Shown piece by piece: positions 44,952 through 55,816 of a stretch of DNA of 64,000 bases (position 1 is the first letter of the stretch; every line of letters begins with the position of its first letter). The stretch lies in NCBI GenBank assembly GCA_016721435.1, contig JADKIC010000002.1:1-64000 (forward strand). The letters run 5' to 3'. Both the position numbers and the translations under genes were made by a program. The DNA is from Bacteroidota bacterium (GTDB lineage Bacteria; Bacteroidota; Bacteroidia; AKYH767-A; OLB10). The notes beneath the pieces were generated by a model, which saw only the letters and a program-made list of their open reading frames with translations, was not told where the DNA came from and made no database searches.

Positions 44952-47759
44952 CTACCAGTTCTTGCCGGTGCCGGCTTCTACGAGAACGGGGACTGTGAGG
45001 GGTAAGGCCTCTTCCATGTATTTTACGACTAAGGATTTACTTCGTCTTTTTTTCTTCCAAGGGGTACATCAAAACCAATTCATCGTGTACCTGGAGGATC
45101 ATGCGTGATTTGAATTTTTTGTCCTGAATGACTTTGTGTAAATTGATCATGGCTACTTTAATCATATCCGCCGCCGATCCCTGAATGGGGGCGTTGATGG
45201 CATTGCGCTCCGCAAAACCGCGTACGGTATGATTCTGACTATTGATGTCACGCAGGTATCTTTTCCTCCCTAATATGGTTTCTACATACCCCTGCTTCCT
45301 TGCTTTCTCGATCGCACTGTCCATGTAATCCTTGATCAGTGGATATTGGATAAAATAATTTTCAATGATGGTGGCTGCTTCTTTACGGGGAATGTTCAAC
45401 CGCTCCGATAAGCCAAATGCACTGATGCCATAGATGATGCCGAAGTTGACCATCTTGGCCTTTCTCCTCATCTCTCCTGATACCTCTTCCAAGGCTACAC
45501 CAAAAACCTTGGAGGCCGTAGCCGTGTGAATGTCGAGGTTGTTTTGAAAAGCTTCCAGCAATCCCGGATCCTGGCAGAGATGTGCCATGATCCGTAACTC
45601 AATTTGTGAATAATCGGCCGATAGTAAAATATGCTTTTCATCGCGCGGTACAAACGCCTTCCTGACTTCCCTTCCTCTCGATGTACGAATAGGAATGTTC
45701 TGCAGATTCGGATTGTCGCTGCTGAGTCGACCGGTGACAGCTACCACCTGATTAAATGTGGTATGAATTCTTCCGGTTCTGGCATTTACCATTAACGGTA
45801 AGGCATCAACGTAAGTGCTTTTTAGTTTTACGATTTCACGGTAGTCGAGAATTTTATCTACTATCGGATGCTTACCGCTGAGTTTACTTAGGATGTCTTC
45901 ACCGGTGGCATATTGTCCGGTTTTAGTTTTCTTGGGTTTCTCTGCAATCTTTAACACCTCAAACAATATATCTCCTACCTGCTTCGGTGAAGAGATGTTA
46001 AATGGTGTCCCGGCCAGCGTTTGTATTTCTTTGTCAATATTCAGAATATCTCCTTCCAGTAATTTGCTAAACTCTTTTAACGTTTGTATATCTAAACAAA
46101 TTCCTTCCCGTTCCATAGCCGAGAGTACCGGAATGAGCGGGAGCTCGACTTCATTCAGCAGTTGGGTGGTCGCTGTTTCTTCCAGCATCGGAATAAATTT
46201 TTCCTTGAGCTGCAAGGTGACATCGGCATCTTCAGCAGCGTACTCGGTGATTTCTTCCAGCGCCACATCCCGCATGCTTCCCTGATCTTTCCCCTTCTTG
46301 CCAATCAATGTTTCAATTGATACCGGTGAATAGCCCAGATAAGTTTCCGCCAACACGTTCATATTATGTCGCATCTCCGGCTGAATGAGATAATGCGCCA
46401 CCATGGTGTCAAAGAGTTTCCCCTTTACTTCAATACCATATAAGGCCAGCACGTTCATATCATACTTGAAATTCTGTCCGATTTTTACAATATTTTCATT
46501 TTCATAAACAGGTTGGAACTCATTCAGAATTTTTAAAGCCTCTTCCCGTTGTTCCGGAATAGGTATGTACCAACCTTCATGTGTTTTTATACTGAACGAT
46601 ATTCCCACCAACTCCGTATTTTGCGAATCGATACCTGTTGTTTCCGTATCAAAACTTATTTCTTTTTGTGCCGATAATAATTGGATGAGTTCCGCTCTGC
46701 CCGCTGCATCCGTTACCGCCTGATAATGATGTGGTACATTTCCTATATTATTAAATACAGCAGATTGTTCATCGCCTTCTTCGGTAATTGCAAATTTCAG
46801 CAGGAGCAACAGCAGTTGCGGTGCCAAACATATCCATTTGTCCGTTGGCAGCAACAGCCTTGACAGGAACTTGAATCTCTTCGCCCAATACCTGTTGTAG
46901 TAATCCTGCGAAATTCCAGCTCCGTGAACAATTCAATCAAAGCCTCTTTATCTGGATCCTTTAGTTTTAATTCTTCTTCAATTAAATCCACAGGGACTTC
47001 ACAGTGAATGGTAGCGAGTTGTTTCGAGAGAATGGCCTTGTCTTTATTGGCTTCTATTTTTTCTTTCAGCTTCCCTTTTAACTGATCGGTATTCGCCAGT
47101 AAATTTTCCACCGAACCAAATTGCTGGACCAGGAGTGTCGCCGTTTTTTCACCAACACCGGGCACGCCGGGAATATTATCTACCGCATCCCCCATCAATC
47201 CCAAAATATCAATGACCTGCTCCGGTCTTTCAATTCCGTATTTTTCACAAATCTCTTTCACGCCGAGAATTTCTGCTCCATTTCCTAGTCGTGCAGGTTT
47301 GTAAATATGCACATGTTGCGTCACCAACTGTCCATAATCTTTATCCGGTGTCATCATAAAGGTTTCAAATCCCGCCTTATCCGCCTTGCAGCTTAACGTA
47401 CCGATGATATCATCCGCCTCAAATCCATCCAGTTCAATTACAGGAATATTAAAGCATTGAACTATTTTCTTTATATACGGAATGGCAATGGCAATGTCTT
47501 CCGGAATTTCTTCGCGATGTGCCTTGTAGTCTTCGAAGGCTTCATGCCGATGGGTAGGAGCAGCAGTATCAAAAACAACAGCAATATGCGACGGCTTTTC
47601 CTTTTTAAGGATTTCAAGTAAGGTATTTGTAAAACCAAACATCGCAGAGGTATTCAGCCCCTTTGAATTCACGCGGTGGTTATTGCTGAATGCAAAATAG
47701 GCCCTGAAAACCAATGCCAATGCGTCCAACAGAAATAATTTTTTCGGTTCCGTATTCAT
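44952..47759 (-). CDS. polA: DNA polymerase I
   Basis: About 935 residues after joining frames. N-terminal 5'-3' exonuclease: LFLLDALALVFRAYFAF, ELDGFEADDIIGTL, GDAVDNIPGVPGVGEKTA. 3'-5' exonuclease: ISFDTETTGIDS with the DxE metal pair kept, so proofreading is likely active. Polymerase: motif A DYSQIELRIMAHL, motif B RRKAKMVNFGIIYGISAFG, motif C LQVHDELV. Frame breaks near 46910, near 46795 and at the T run around 45048-45054. Reading through restores VVKYMEEALPLTVPVLVEAG and the usual GKNW C-terminus, stop at 44952. PolA fills gaps in repair and removes Okazaki primers. Three frameshifts in such a gene argue for sequence error. Confidence 0.93.
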
Positions 47760-48129
47760 TCGACTAAATTACTTCAAAAATCCCATAATTTGAAGATTTG
47801 AAGATGGGTTGATTTGAAAATTTGCTCTCGAAGCCCAGATTGGACTAATCACACTTGCGGTGGGCAGGTTTAAAAAAGTGTTTTAGTTAGATTTTACAGG
47901 ATGATTGGATGAATGTCCATAGTGGGAGGCAGGTTTGAAGACGTAGATATTCCAATCCGCGACCATCCGTTAGATCCGATTAATCTGCGTTCCTTTCCAC
48001 CAAAATCCTATTCCAATAGAAATCCATTCTGTAAAATTCCCATTCATCATCCCCCCCCATCATTTCCTCCATACATCACCATCTTCAAATCAGCCCATTT
48101 TCAAATTTTCAAATTTGTATATTTGTTCC
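47760..48129. other. Intergenic region with dispersed-repeat fragments
   Basis: 370 bp. It contains a TAATCTGCGTTC stretch (about 47980-47991) that recurs at the window's right end (about 63982-63993), GGCAGGTTT fragments, and a TTTCAAATTTTCAAATTTG repeat near 48098. No gene is recognised. Confidence 0.45.
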
Positions 48130-48486
48130 ATGCGCATCGACGAATTACGCGAATATTGTCTTTCTAAATCTTTCACAGAGGAAACAATGCCCTTTGGCGA
48201 TGATGTATTGGTTTTTAAAGTGGCCGGAAAAATGTTTGCCCTCATCAGTTTATCCTCTCCGGATACAGTGAACCTGAAATGTGATGCCGTCTATGCTTCG
48301 GAACTGCGTGAACGTTATACGGAAGTGCAACCCGGATTTCATATGAATAAAAAGCTCTGGAATACCGTTTCGCTGCAAGGAAGTCTGGATGAAAAGATGA
48401 TCCAATCATTAATCGAACACTCTTACGAAGAGGTTTTTAAAGGGCTACCGAAGAAAGTGCAGAAGGAGTTGTTGGGAAATGAATAA
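48130..48486 (+). CDS. MmcQ/YjbR family protein
   Basis: Intact, 118 residues from ATG 48130 (MRIDELREYCLS); an upstream ATG at 48115 is less family-like. Family features are the acidic-dimer fold with ETMPFGDDVLVFKVAGKMFAL, VNLKCDAVYASELRERY, a HMNKKLWNTV strand and the C-terminal helix LIEHSYEEVFKGLPKK. Members are small, possibly DNA-binding proteins of unresolved role. Lies between polA (divergent) and the kelch cluster (convergent). Confidence 0.85.
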   Translation: MRIDELREYCLSKSFTEETMPFGDDVLVFKVAGKMFALISLSSPDTVNLKCDAVYASELRERYTEVQPGFHMNKKLWNTVSLQGSLDEKMIQSLIEHSYEEVFKGLPKKVQKELLGNE

Positions 48487-48522
48487 TAATTTTATTACCA
48501 CTACTACTAGACAATAATTTTA

Positions 48523-49769
48523 TCATTTCACCCAAATTTTCCGGGATAATTTATTTTTTGCATCAGCAACAACAATCAGATAAACGCCGGGAGTAGCGGA
48601 GAATATTTCTTTACAGAGTTGATGGGCATCTATGCGAATGTTTTTCTGAAGACAAATTTTTCCCTGAAGATCATATACAGTGAGCTGAAGCAATTGAAAA
48701 GAAATTGCGCTTTGAAGATGTATTTGTTGACCCACCGGATCATACCAAACTTTGAAATCATCAGCATTGATGTCCGCCAATCCTACCGCCGTACAGGTAT
48801 CACAATACTCCCAAAAATCATTGGCCGACCAGGTAAAGAAAAATCCCATGCCAATATATCCGCGATTGCCGATGGAAAAACCGGTGGCATACGCTCTTCC
48901 TGCTCCACCAAAATTAAGTTTCTGAATCCAGGTATCGTTGGTGGGATCATAGGCCCAAAGGTCATTAGTATTGACACCGTTATTTCCTGTTCCAATGTAC
49001 CCCACACCATTTAAGCTAAAACCTGCTGCACTAAAACGAAGTCCGCCTCCAAAAGCAGCTCTTTGTGTCCAGGTATCCGTAGGCTGATCCCATTCCCAAA
49101 AATCATCTAACCAAACCGATCCGCCCGGTGCTGACCCTGTACCAATATAGCCTTTGGAATTAATTACAAATCCCACAGCTCCAATCCTCACTGGCCCTGG
49201 GAAACTACTTTTTGCACCCAGGTATTGTAATTCGGTGAAGCCGTATCTCCCTCCCATTCCCAGTAGTCCGCAACCGCTCCCGAGGAATTTCCGTTGATAG
49301 TTCCCAGCCCAATATATCCTTTTGTCCCAATAGAAAATCCAGTTGCAAGACAACGCGGAGCTCCCCCAAAATCTGTTTTTTGCGTCCATGTGTTAACGGC
49401 AGGATCATACTCCCATAAATCTTTTCGCAGGGTTGGAGAGGCGCCTGTGCCAATGTAGCCTTTAATACCGATGGAAAAACCGACAGCACCATATCTAAGC
49501 CCTCCTCCAAAGTCAGCTTTCTGCGTCCATACATCCGTTACCGGGTCCCATTCCCAGAAATCCTGATATTCATACCATAATCCATGATGATATCCTGTAC
49601 CCACATAGCCTTTGTTTCCAATACTAAATCCGACTGTCAGATCACGTACACCTCCGGGAATAACAGCTTTCTGTGTCCAGGTTTCGCCGAACATTAAATC
49701 TGGCGAAAGTATCATCCATGTACAGACGACACTTCGCAGTAAAATAAAATTAAAATTGGCTTTGTCCAT
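48523..49769 (-). CDS. T9SS-secreted six-bladed kelch-type propeller (copy A)
   Basis: About 415 residues from MDKANFNF (49769). An N-terminal signal (ILLRSVVCTWMILSP) is followed by six blades, each with GFSIG.KGYIGTG and DFWEWDP..D.WTQK.DFGG phrases typical of kelch repeats, and a C-terminal T9SS-like sorting domain (KVWYDPVGQQIHLQS.., LTVYDLQGK, TPGVYLIVVAD). The frame breaks at the 5-base T run 49209-49213; one extra base restores TWVQKSSFPG, as in the paralogue. It is a tandem duplicate of the gene at 49905-51149. The frame continuing upstream to 49859 is leftover GH16 3' sequence, not part of the gene. Confidence 0.8.
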
Positions 49770-49904
49770 ATTTTCTGAGCCAGGATTTGGGTGGTGAGGG
49801 AGGATTGGATGGTGAAGCCGGCCGCTGATAATATTGTCCGGTAGAGCAGGGAATAACATTGAAAGTTCCTGTCATGTTTGGATGAGGAGTCACTCCTTTT
49901 TCAG

Positions 49905-51149
49905 CTAATTAATAAAAATTTTAGTTGCCACTTTAAATTTCCCTTTGGCAAGCACAACCAAATATACCCCATTACCAGATGGCTTAAACTCCGTTTGATT
50001 CAGCCCCGCATTAATATTTATTTCTTTTTGCATACTTAAACTTCCCGTGAGGTTATAAACGGACATCAGCAAGGAGGGTACAGTTTGACTGCTTTCAATT
50101 TTCAATTGATGGTGATCATTATCATACCAAACTTTCATTTGCTTCAGCATTGTTTCTTCAACTCCTACCGCCGTACAGGTATCACAATACTCCCAAAAAT
50201 CATTGGCCGACCAGGTAAAGAAAAATCCCATGCCAATATATCCGCGATTGCCGATGGAAAAACCGGTGGCATTACTTCGCTGAAAGCCGCCAAGATCCTG
50301 CCGCTGTGTCCAAGTATTGGTAGCAGGATCCCATGTCCACAGGTCTTTTTTATTAACTCCATTATGCCTGGTGTCGATATAACCTAAACCATTTAAGGCA
50401 AAACCGGCTGCTCCGAATCGGGCTCCACCCCCAAACGCTGCTTTTTGTGTCCAGGTATCCGTAGGCTGATCCCATTCCCAAAAATCACCTAAAGGAATAT
50501 CGCCCGGTGCAGCGCCTGTCCCTACATAACTCTTAGTACCGATAGCCAACCCAACAGCGCCGTATCTTATAGTGCCTGGGAAGGATGATTTTTGCAACCA
50601 GGTATTATAATTAGGAGAAGTAGTATCACTCTCCCACTCCCAAAAATCCGCTACACAACCATTCGCTCCCCCGGTAATACTCCCCGTTCCGATATACCCT
50701 TTGCTACCAATGGAAAAACCAAATGCGAACGCGCGTGCCGTTCCCCCAAAATCTGTCTTTTGTGTCCATGAGTTTAAAGTGGGATCATACTCCCAGAAAT
50801 CCTTCTTTAGTGTAGGTGAGGTGCCAGTACCCAGATACCCTTTGTTTCCGATAGAAAAACCAACTGCCCCGGCAATTAACCCACCTGCATAATCAGCCTT
50901 CTGTGTCCACACATTGGTACCAGGATCCCATTCCCAGAAATCCTGGTACCAATAAAATAAACCGGAGTGATATCCTGTACCCACATATCCTTTGTTTCCA
51001 ATGCTGAATCCTACGGCACCATCTCGTACACCTCCGGGGATAACAGCTTTCTGTGTCCAGGTTTCGCTGAACATTAAAACCGGAGAAAGTATCATCCATG
51101 TACAGACGAAGCTTCGTAGTAGAAAAAAATTAAAATTGGCTTTGTTCAT
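49905..51149 (-). CDS. T9SS-secreted six-bladed kelch-type propeller (copy B)
   Basis: Intact, 414 residues from MNKANFNF (51149). The longer open frame up to 51242 only reads through the GH16 gene end in another frame. Signal peptide FLLRSFVCTWMILSPVLMFS. Six kelch blades (GFSIGNKGYVGTG, .., ATGFSIGNRGYIGMG), then FWEYCDTCTAVG and a sorting domain (LLMSVYNLTGSLSMQKEI.., GNGVYLVVLAKGK). Kelch propellers usually mediate binding; some bacterial ones are sugar or sialic-acid mutarotases or oxidases, but no catalytic residues were identified. Next to a secreted GH16, a carbohydrate-related surface role is possible. Confidence 0.85.
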   Translation of the reverse strand: MNKANFNFFLLRSFVCTWMILSPVLMFSETWTQKAVIPGGVRDGAVGFSIGNKGYVGTGYHSGLFYWYQDFWEWDPGTNVWTQKADYAGGLIAGAVGFSIGNKGYLGTGTSPTLKKDFWEYDPTLNSWTQKTDFGGTARAFAFGFSIGSKGYIGTGSITGGANGCVADFWEWESDTTSPNYNTWLQKSSFPGTIRYGAVGLAIGTKSYVGTGAAPGDIPLGDFWEWDQPTDTWTQKAAFGGGARFGAAGFALNGLGYIDTRHNGVNKKDLWTWDPATNTWTQRQDLGGFQRSNATGFSIGNRGYIGMGFFFTWSANDFWEYCDTCTAVGVEETMLKQMKVWYDNDHHQLKIESSQTVPSLLMSVYNLTGSLSMQKEININAGLNQTEFKPSGNGVYLVVLAKGKFKVATKIFIN

Positions 51150-52454
51150 ATTTTCTGAGCCAGGATTTGGGAGGTGAGAGAGGATTGGCTGGTGAAGCAG
51201 GTCGCTGGAAGTACTGCCCGTTAAAACAGGGATATACATCAAAGGTGCCGGTCATGGTAGCATCTATGGATACGCCTTCATTTAAGAGTACGTAATTGTT
51301 GCCTAACCCGGATATGTTTCCGGAGCTGAAAGCGGCGGTACAGCCACTTCCGCCTATGCTCAATGATTGATACAGCCTGCTTTCAAAGCCGGCAACATTT
51401 ACATTGCAATACGTTTTATTCGTGTCGCATTCCTGACTGAGCTGGTACACCCGTACATAATCCATTTCAAAAGTATATGGAAATTGGGTGAAAGCACTGT
51501 CAAAATTCACGCAATAATTGGTGGTGGGCGAGTTAATGTCTATAAGAATAGGCATTTCAATCAGGCTGTCCACAGGAAACAGTGAGTCGCTGTAAAAGCT
51601 CAGAATTTCTATACTGTCAAAATATATTTTAATAAACTCCGGCGTCCACCAGGCAGCAGCGGTATGCCAAACATTATTGGTGATGTTTCCGATATCGTTT
51701 GTATAATTTGGATGTGCCAGCGTATCCTTATTTGAATAATGGATGGTTGAAGTCAGTCTACTAGTATCTCTCCATTGAGTTGATTGAAGCCGTTGATTTC
51801 AAAAATATCGATTTCGCTCCAGTAATTATTCCGGTTCACCGGGTCGGCCGCAAAGAAATTGGGCCCAAGCCCTGGTAGGTTTTTGGGGATGCGGGTAATG
51901 TAGGTAACCTGAATTTCATTTCAAAAAAGCCGTATTTAAATTTAGGTTTGGAATAGAGCATTCCGGTAGTATATTTAAAAGCAATGTATCTCCACAAAGC
52001 AATGGTAAATAGTATCCCCCGTTGCCAAAACACACACCGTCACAGGGCTCACCATTAACAGAAAGCCGGTCAATGAATCCGCAGGTTGGCCAGTTCCAGA
52101 CTTCGCCTGGAAAGTTTTGGTTTCGCTTTGTTATTAGTTTACACACTCCATTCTCTACCTTGGTACAAGTGGTATCCATCACATCCATCATAATGTAGGC
52201 CCTGTCCCACATAACGGTATCAAGTGAGGGAAAACAGGAATAGGAGCTGCCTGCCCAAGTTGCGGGTTTGGTTGGGAGGATTGGTTCCAGTCCGGTATTC
52301 TGCTCCATTTAGAGGTATCTACCATTGTGGTAAATACCGAGTCGAATTCATCGTAAAATTTCAATTCATATTCAGGTAGCTGCGGAGGCAATTGTGCCTC
52401 TGAATACCGGCAGAAAGCCAGGAAGCAAATAATCAACAGGCAGGTTCTTTTCAT
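51130..52454 (-). CDS. Secreted glycoside hydrolase family 16 protein, multiply frameshifted
   Basis: The signal peptide (CLLIICFLAFCRYSEAQ) is followed by YELKFYDEFDSVF and SKW, the GH16 opening. Next come YTTGMLYSKPKFKYGFFEMKFRLP-type strands (about 51900-51970) and the catalytic motif SEIDIFEI (about 51793-51818), in which the two Glu and the Asp match the E.D..E active site of beta-glucanases/agarases. A closing YTFEMDYVRVYQ (about 51455-51490) is followed by a Cys-containing C-terminal module (CDTNKTYC.., DVYPCFNGQYF). At least five frame changes are needed. Expected to cleave beta-1,3 or beta-1,4 glycans outside the cell. Its 3' end overlaps the start of kelch copy B by 20 bp. Confidence 0.8.
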
Positions 52455-52482
52455 CTTAAAATTATATATTAAAAAAGAATGG

Positions 52483-53715
52483 TTATTTGGTAAGAATCAT
52501 TCTGTACGTATTAATTTCGTTGCCATCCACGAGCAAAGAATAAAGGTACATTCCGGGAGGAAATTCTCCTCCATTGATGATCAAAGAGGATTCTCCTTTT
52601 GTAGTTAATTCAAAGCTGCGTTTTAAGATACCCTGCATATCGAAAACTATTAAACGGGCATCCGATGTGGTTTCAGGTAAATAATAGCTGATTTTGGTTT
52701 GTAAATGAAATGGATTCGGTGTATTTTGGTCGAGGCGAGCTGTATTTATTGAGCTATTTTCCGGGGGAATCGTGCCCTGAATTATTCTGTTCCCTGAGCC
52801 TCCGGGCAAAACAGACTTGTTACAACAATCCTGCAATTGAATTTTTAAACTGTCAATGGCTAACTGCTGTTCTTTTATAGCTTCTATTAGTACCGGAACG
52901 ATCGCTGTGTAATTAATTCCCATTATACCTTTATCGTTCGTGGCCACAACTTGAGGTAAAACATTGGCAGTTTCCTCCGCAATCAATCCCAATTGCAATG
53001 GTGGAGGAGTAGAGCTGATCACCGTGGTAGAATCCTGAGGGTTCGCCAGCACCTCTGCTTTAAAATTGTATTGAACGCCACGCAATAACAATATTTTTGA
53101 CAAGGCACTTGATAAAGGAACAATGTTCTCCTTAAGTACTGAATCGCTGTAATAATAATTGCTGTAGGACCACACATTTCCGTTTCCATACACAAAAAAT
53201 CGCTCACTGTCATTGTACACTACCACCCAATTTTTTGTCCGCTCCCTGTTCACATAGGACGCATGCGCATAACCGTTGTCAAAGCTAAAAGTGGTAGCAG
53301 TAGAGAGTGCGCTTAAATCTTCGTCAGAAGTGATGGCCGTGCGATAACCTCCATCGTAAAACCCTCCGATTAACAGATTGCCCAAATTAGTCAGCCGCAT
53401 CCGTTCTGTTGCGCCGGTTGAGAAACCGATGATATCACGGTCCGGGTGAAAGAAACCTGTTTGATCATTCCCCCACCAGGTATAATCAGGAGTATCTGCC
53501 GCAGAGTTTGCATTGTGGCCCCGAATAAAAGCTGCTGAATTGCCGGTAAAAACCGAGTCAGTAAACACACTGTTACCACGTACATGTAGTTTAAAACTTG
53601 ATGCCGGCGTGTTCAGACTGCCAATACTCGTGGAGCCACCAGGGAAGATTTTTACTTGAGCAACTCCCGGACATACGATCAGTATTGCGAAGATTTGTAA
53701 AAGTATTTTTTTCAT
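52483..53715 (-). CDS. Secreted protein with S74 intramolecular chaperone and T9SS sorting domain
   Basis: Intact, 410 residues. Signal peptide ..CPGVAQ, then a fibre-like N-terminal half (FKLHVRGNSVFTD, RMRLTNLGNLLIG) as in tail-spike-like proteins. Peptidase S74 chaperone of endosialidase: YSDSVLKENIVPL with the self-cleaving Ser and Lys (S..LKENI), then QYNFK, LGLIAEETANVLPQVV, GINYTAIVPVLIEAIKEQQ and a coiled-coil helix with DSLKIQLQDCC. After it comes a T9SS type A domain (LDQNTPNPFHLQTKISYYLP.., GMYLYSLLVDG). The S74 domain trimerises fibres and cleaves itself off; here the secretion signal lies C-terminal to the cleavage site. Confidence 0.85.
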   Translation of the reverse strand: MKKILLQIFAILIVCPGVAQVKIFPGGSTSIGSLNTPASSFKLHVRGNSVFTDSVFTGNSAAFIRGHNANSAADTPDYTWWGNDQTGFFHPDRDIIGFSTGATERMRLTNLGNLLIGGFYDGGYRTAITSDEDLSALSTATTFSFDNGYAHASYVNRERTKNWVVVYNDSERFFVYGNGNVWSYSNYYYSDSVLKENIVPLSSALSKILLLRGVQYNFKAEVLANPQDSTTVISSTPPPLQLGLIAEETANVLPQVVATNDKGIMGINYTAIVPVLIEAIKEQQLAIDSLKIQLQDCCNKSVLPGGSGNRIIQGTIPPENSSINTARLDQNTPNPFHLQTKISYYLPETTSDARLIVFDMQGILKRSFELTTKGESSLIINGGEFPPGMYLYSLLVDGNEINTYRMILTK

Positions 53716-53931
53716 GCTTTGGTAGTTAAATGTGATATTTGTCAGACTAAGAATTGCCTATCAAATGTAGAAAAATATTTTTAAATACCCCGTGCATTTT
53801 TTAATGAAAGGATAATTCCTTCAACTGCCTGCAAGAAGAAGAACAATGTATTGGTGGTTGGTTGGCGGGGCTTAGGCAATGCCAAAATTGTTAAAGCAGC
53901 CTGTCTATACGAATCACCAGCAATTTATCCA

Positions 53932-55120
53932 TTATAAATGGGTAGTGAGAAGTACGATGGGTCCACGAGCAGCAGTTTGAGTAAAGAACAAATATCTCGG
54001 TTCACCGGATTTAATGCCCAGTGATTTTGTTACTTCATGTGCATCCACCGGAAAATTATAAAACACCAGTTGTGCAGGATTGCCTTTTAACGCAGCGAGT
54101 ATAGTCTCTTTTTTATACGGCATGACCTCATGGATGATGAATACGCGTCCCGGAAAATTTTCCAATGGCATCGACCCCGTGAACAAATGTGAATTGGGAT
54201 GCAGCATGCTCACACCAAACTTTTCGCAGATGCTGCGCCAGGGTCCTCCTTTACGAATGGAGGCATTCGGTTCGAAGAGGTATTTTTCAGGTTCACCGAT
54301 AGTTAAGGATAATGAAGATTCTTCATTTGGTGAGAAACGAAATACGTGCTCTGGGTGTCCGGCATTGATGCAAAAAATTTCTACAGTGTTTTTTGTTTTG
54401 GAAAGATGAAACAACAACTCCCGACATTCTCCCCTCCACGCAATTATATCCACCCGGTACGTCTCCGGTAATTGCTTCAATCCTTCACTGATATCCAACA
54501 TAGGAGCCAGCTTAATCATGACCTCTTTCGATTGCGCTAACAGGGCTTCTTTCAAGGAAAGTACATCCGGCCGAAGGTCCTTCAACCGAAAGACTTTATT
54601 TCCTCCTTCACTTCTGCGGGAAGGATCTAAATAAATGAGATCAATTCCTTCCAATGACTTATGCTGAAGCATGCTTTCGGCATCATTGCAAACAACTTCT
54701 ATATTCCTGAGACCAAGTATTGCAAAATTTTTTCGTGCCGCTTCGCAACGTAAGGGGTCCGGTTCACAAAAGATTACAGACACTGCTTCGTGCGCGAAGG
54801 CCCAGCTATCTACACCAAGTCCGCCGGTGAGGTCCGCTACTTTTTTCCCTTTTACGAAAGTTGCCTTTAATAGGGCAGTGGCTTCCGAAGAGCATTGTTC
54901 AATGATGGTGGAATCCGGATAAAAAATAGTGGGAAATTGATACCACGATGGGAGTTTCTGCTTTGCTATACGCCGTCCTTTTTATCTGGTGGAGAAGGGC
55001 TTTCAAGGGTAGATTTTTCTTGCCCGCGTAACGCAAAGCGAGTGTCGATGTATCCTCGTTTTCATGTTCCAGTACCCATGAAACCCATTCTTCAGGGTTA
55101 AAATCCGTTTCGGCCTTCAT
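53932..55120 (-). CDS. Class I SAM-dependent methyltransferase with THUMP-like domain
   Basis: About 395 residues from 55120, with one frame change near 54930. The N-terminus is helical (DFNPEEWVSWVLEHE). The SAM-binding motif I is KVADLTGGLGVDSWAFA (about 54795-54845), followed by VIFCEPDP, CNDAESML and motif IV IDLIYLDPSRRSEGG, the DPxR arrangement of RNA or protein methyltransferases. The C-terminal half (RVDIIAWRGECRELLFHL, RGPIVLLTTH) fits the THUMP-like domain of these Bacteroidota enzymes. Substrate is unknown; a nucleic acid is likely. Confidence 0.8.
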
Positions 55121-55210
55121 TCCTGCAAAGAAAGCGGGATTCAGTGAGGAAGAGCCATCACTTTTACGGATATTTGCACCATCAATTCCGCAAGCCCAAA
55201 GGGTTCAATC

Positions 55211-55792
55211 ATGAAAAAACTGGCCAATTATTTCTTCCAGGGATTACTGTTCGTAGTTCCTGCCGTAGTGACATTTTATGTGGTCTATATGTCCATTTTG
55301 TGGATGGATAATCTCCTGCCGATTAAGGTTCCCTTAGCTGTGCCGGGTGCCGACGATATTGAGTTGCCGGGATTGGGAATCCTTATCATATTGGCAGTCA
55401 TTACTTTTCTGGGATACCTGGGGACGCGTTTTGTGAAGAATCCTTTCTTCCTGATGTTCGAGAGCCTGATGGAAAAAACTCCCCTGTTGAAGATAATTTA
55501 TTCTTCAGTGAAGGATCTTATTGAGGCTTTCGTGGGAGAAAAGAAGCGGTTTAATGAACCTGTGCTCGTTACGGTAAACTCGAATCCTTCTGTTCAGCGC
55601 TTCGGATTTATTACCGAAAATGACCTTTCCCGCTTGGGCTTGGCGAAGGAAAAATTGGCGGTTTACCTTCCTTTCTCCTATGGATTTAACGGGCAGTTGG
55701 TGGTAGTGGATGCCACTCAGGTGCAAAAACTGGATGCTTCCGGTACGGAAATGATGAAGTTTGTAATTTCGGGGGGCGTCACTGAGATCTGA
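55211..55792 (+). CDS. DUF502 family membrane protein
   Basis: Intact, 193 residues. Two transmembrane helices (GLLFVVPAVVTFYVVYMSIL and GILIILAVITFLGYLGTRFV) are separated by a short periplasmic loop, followed by a soluble beta-rich C-terminal domain (PVLVTVNSNPSVQRFGFITE, then LAVYLPFSYGFNGQLVVV). This is the DUF502 layout found in bacteria and plants (COV1-like). Function unknown. First of a plus-strand run with 24-bp spacing to the next gene. Confidence 0.88.
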   Translation: MKKLANYFFQGLLFVVPAVVTFYVVYMSILWMDNLLPIKVPLAVPGADDIELPGLGILIILAVITFLGYLGTRFVKNPFFLMFESLMEKTPLLKIIYSSVKDLIEAFVGEKKRFNEPVLVTVNSNPSVQRFGFITENDLSRLGLAKEKLAVYLPFSYGFNGQLVVVDATQVQKLDASGTEMMKFVISGGVTEI

Positions 55793-55816
55793 AATATTTA
55801 TTTAAATTTATACAGT

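Noticed and set aside
46785..46925. Programmed ribosomal frameshifting in polA
   Set aside because: Several breaks in one gene and similar breaks in many unrelated genes fit sequencing indels better; no slippery site plus pseudoknot was recognised.
49770..49859. N-terminal extension of kelch copy A (start at 49859)
   Set aside because: This segment is a relic of the duplicated GH16 3' end read in another frame; the signal peptide begins at 49769.
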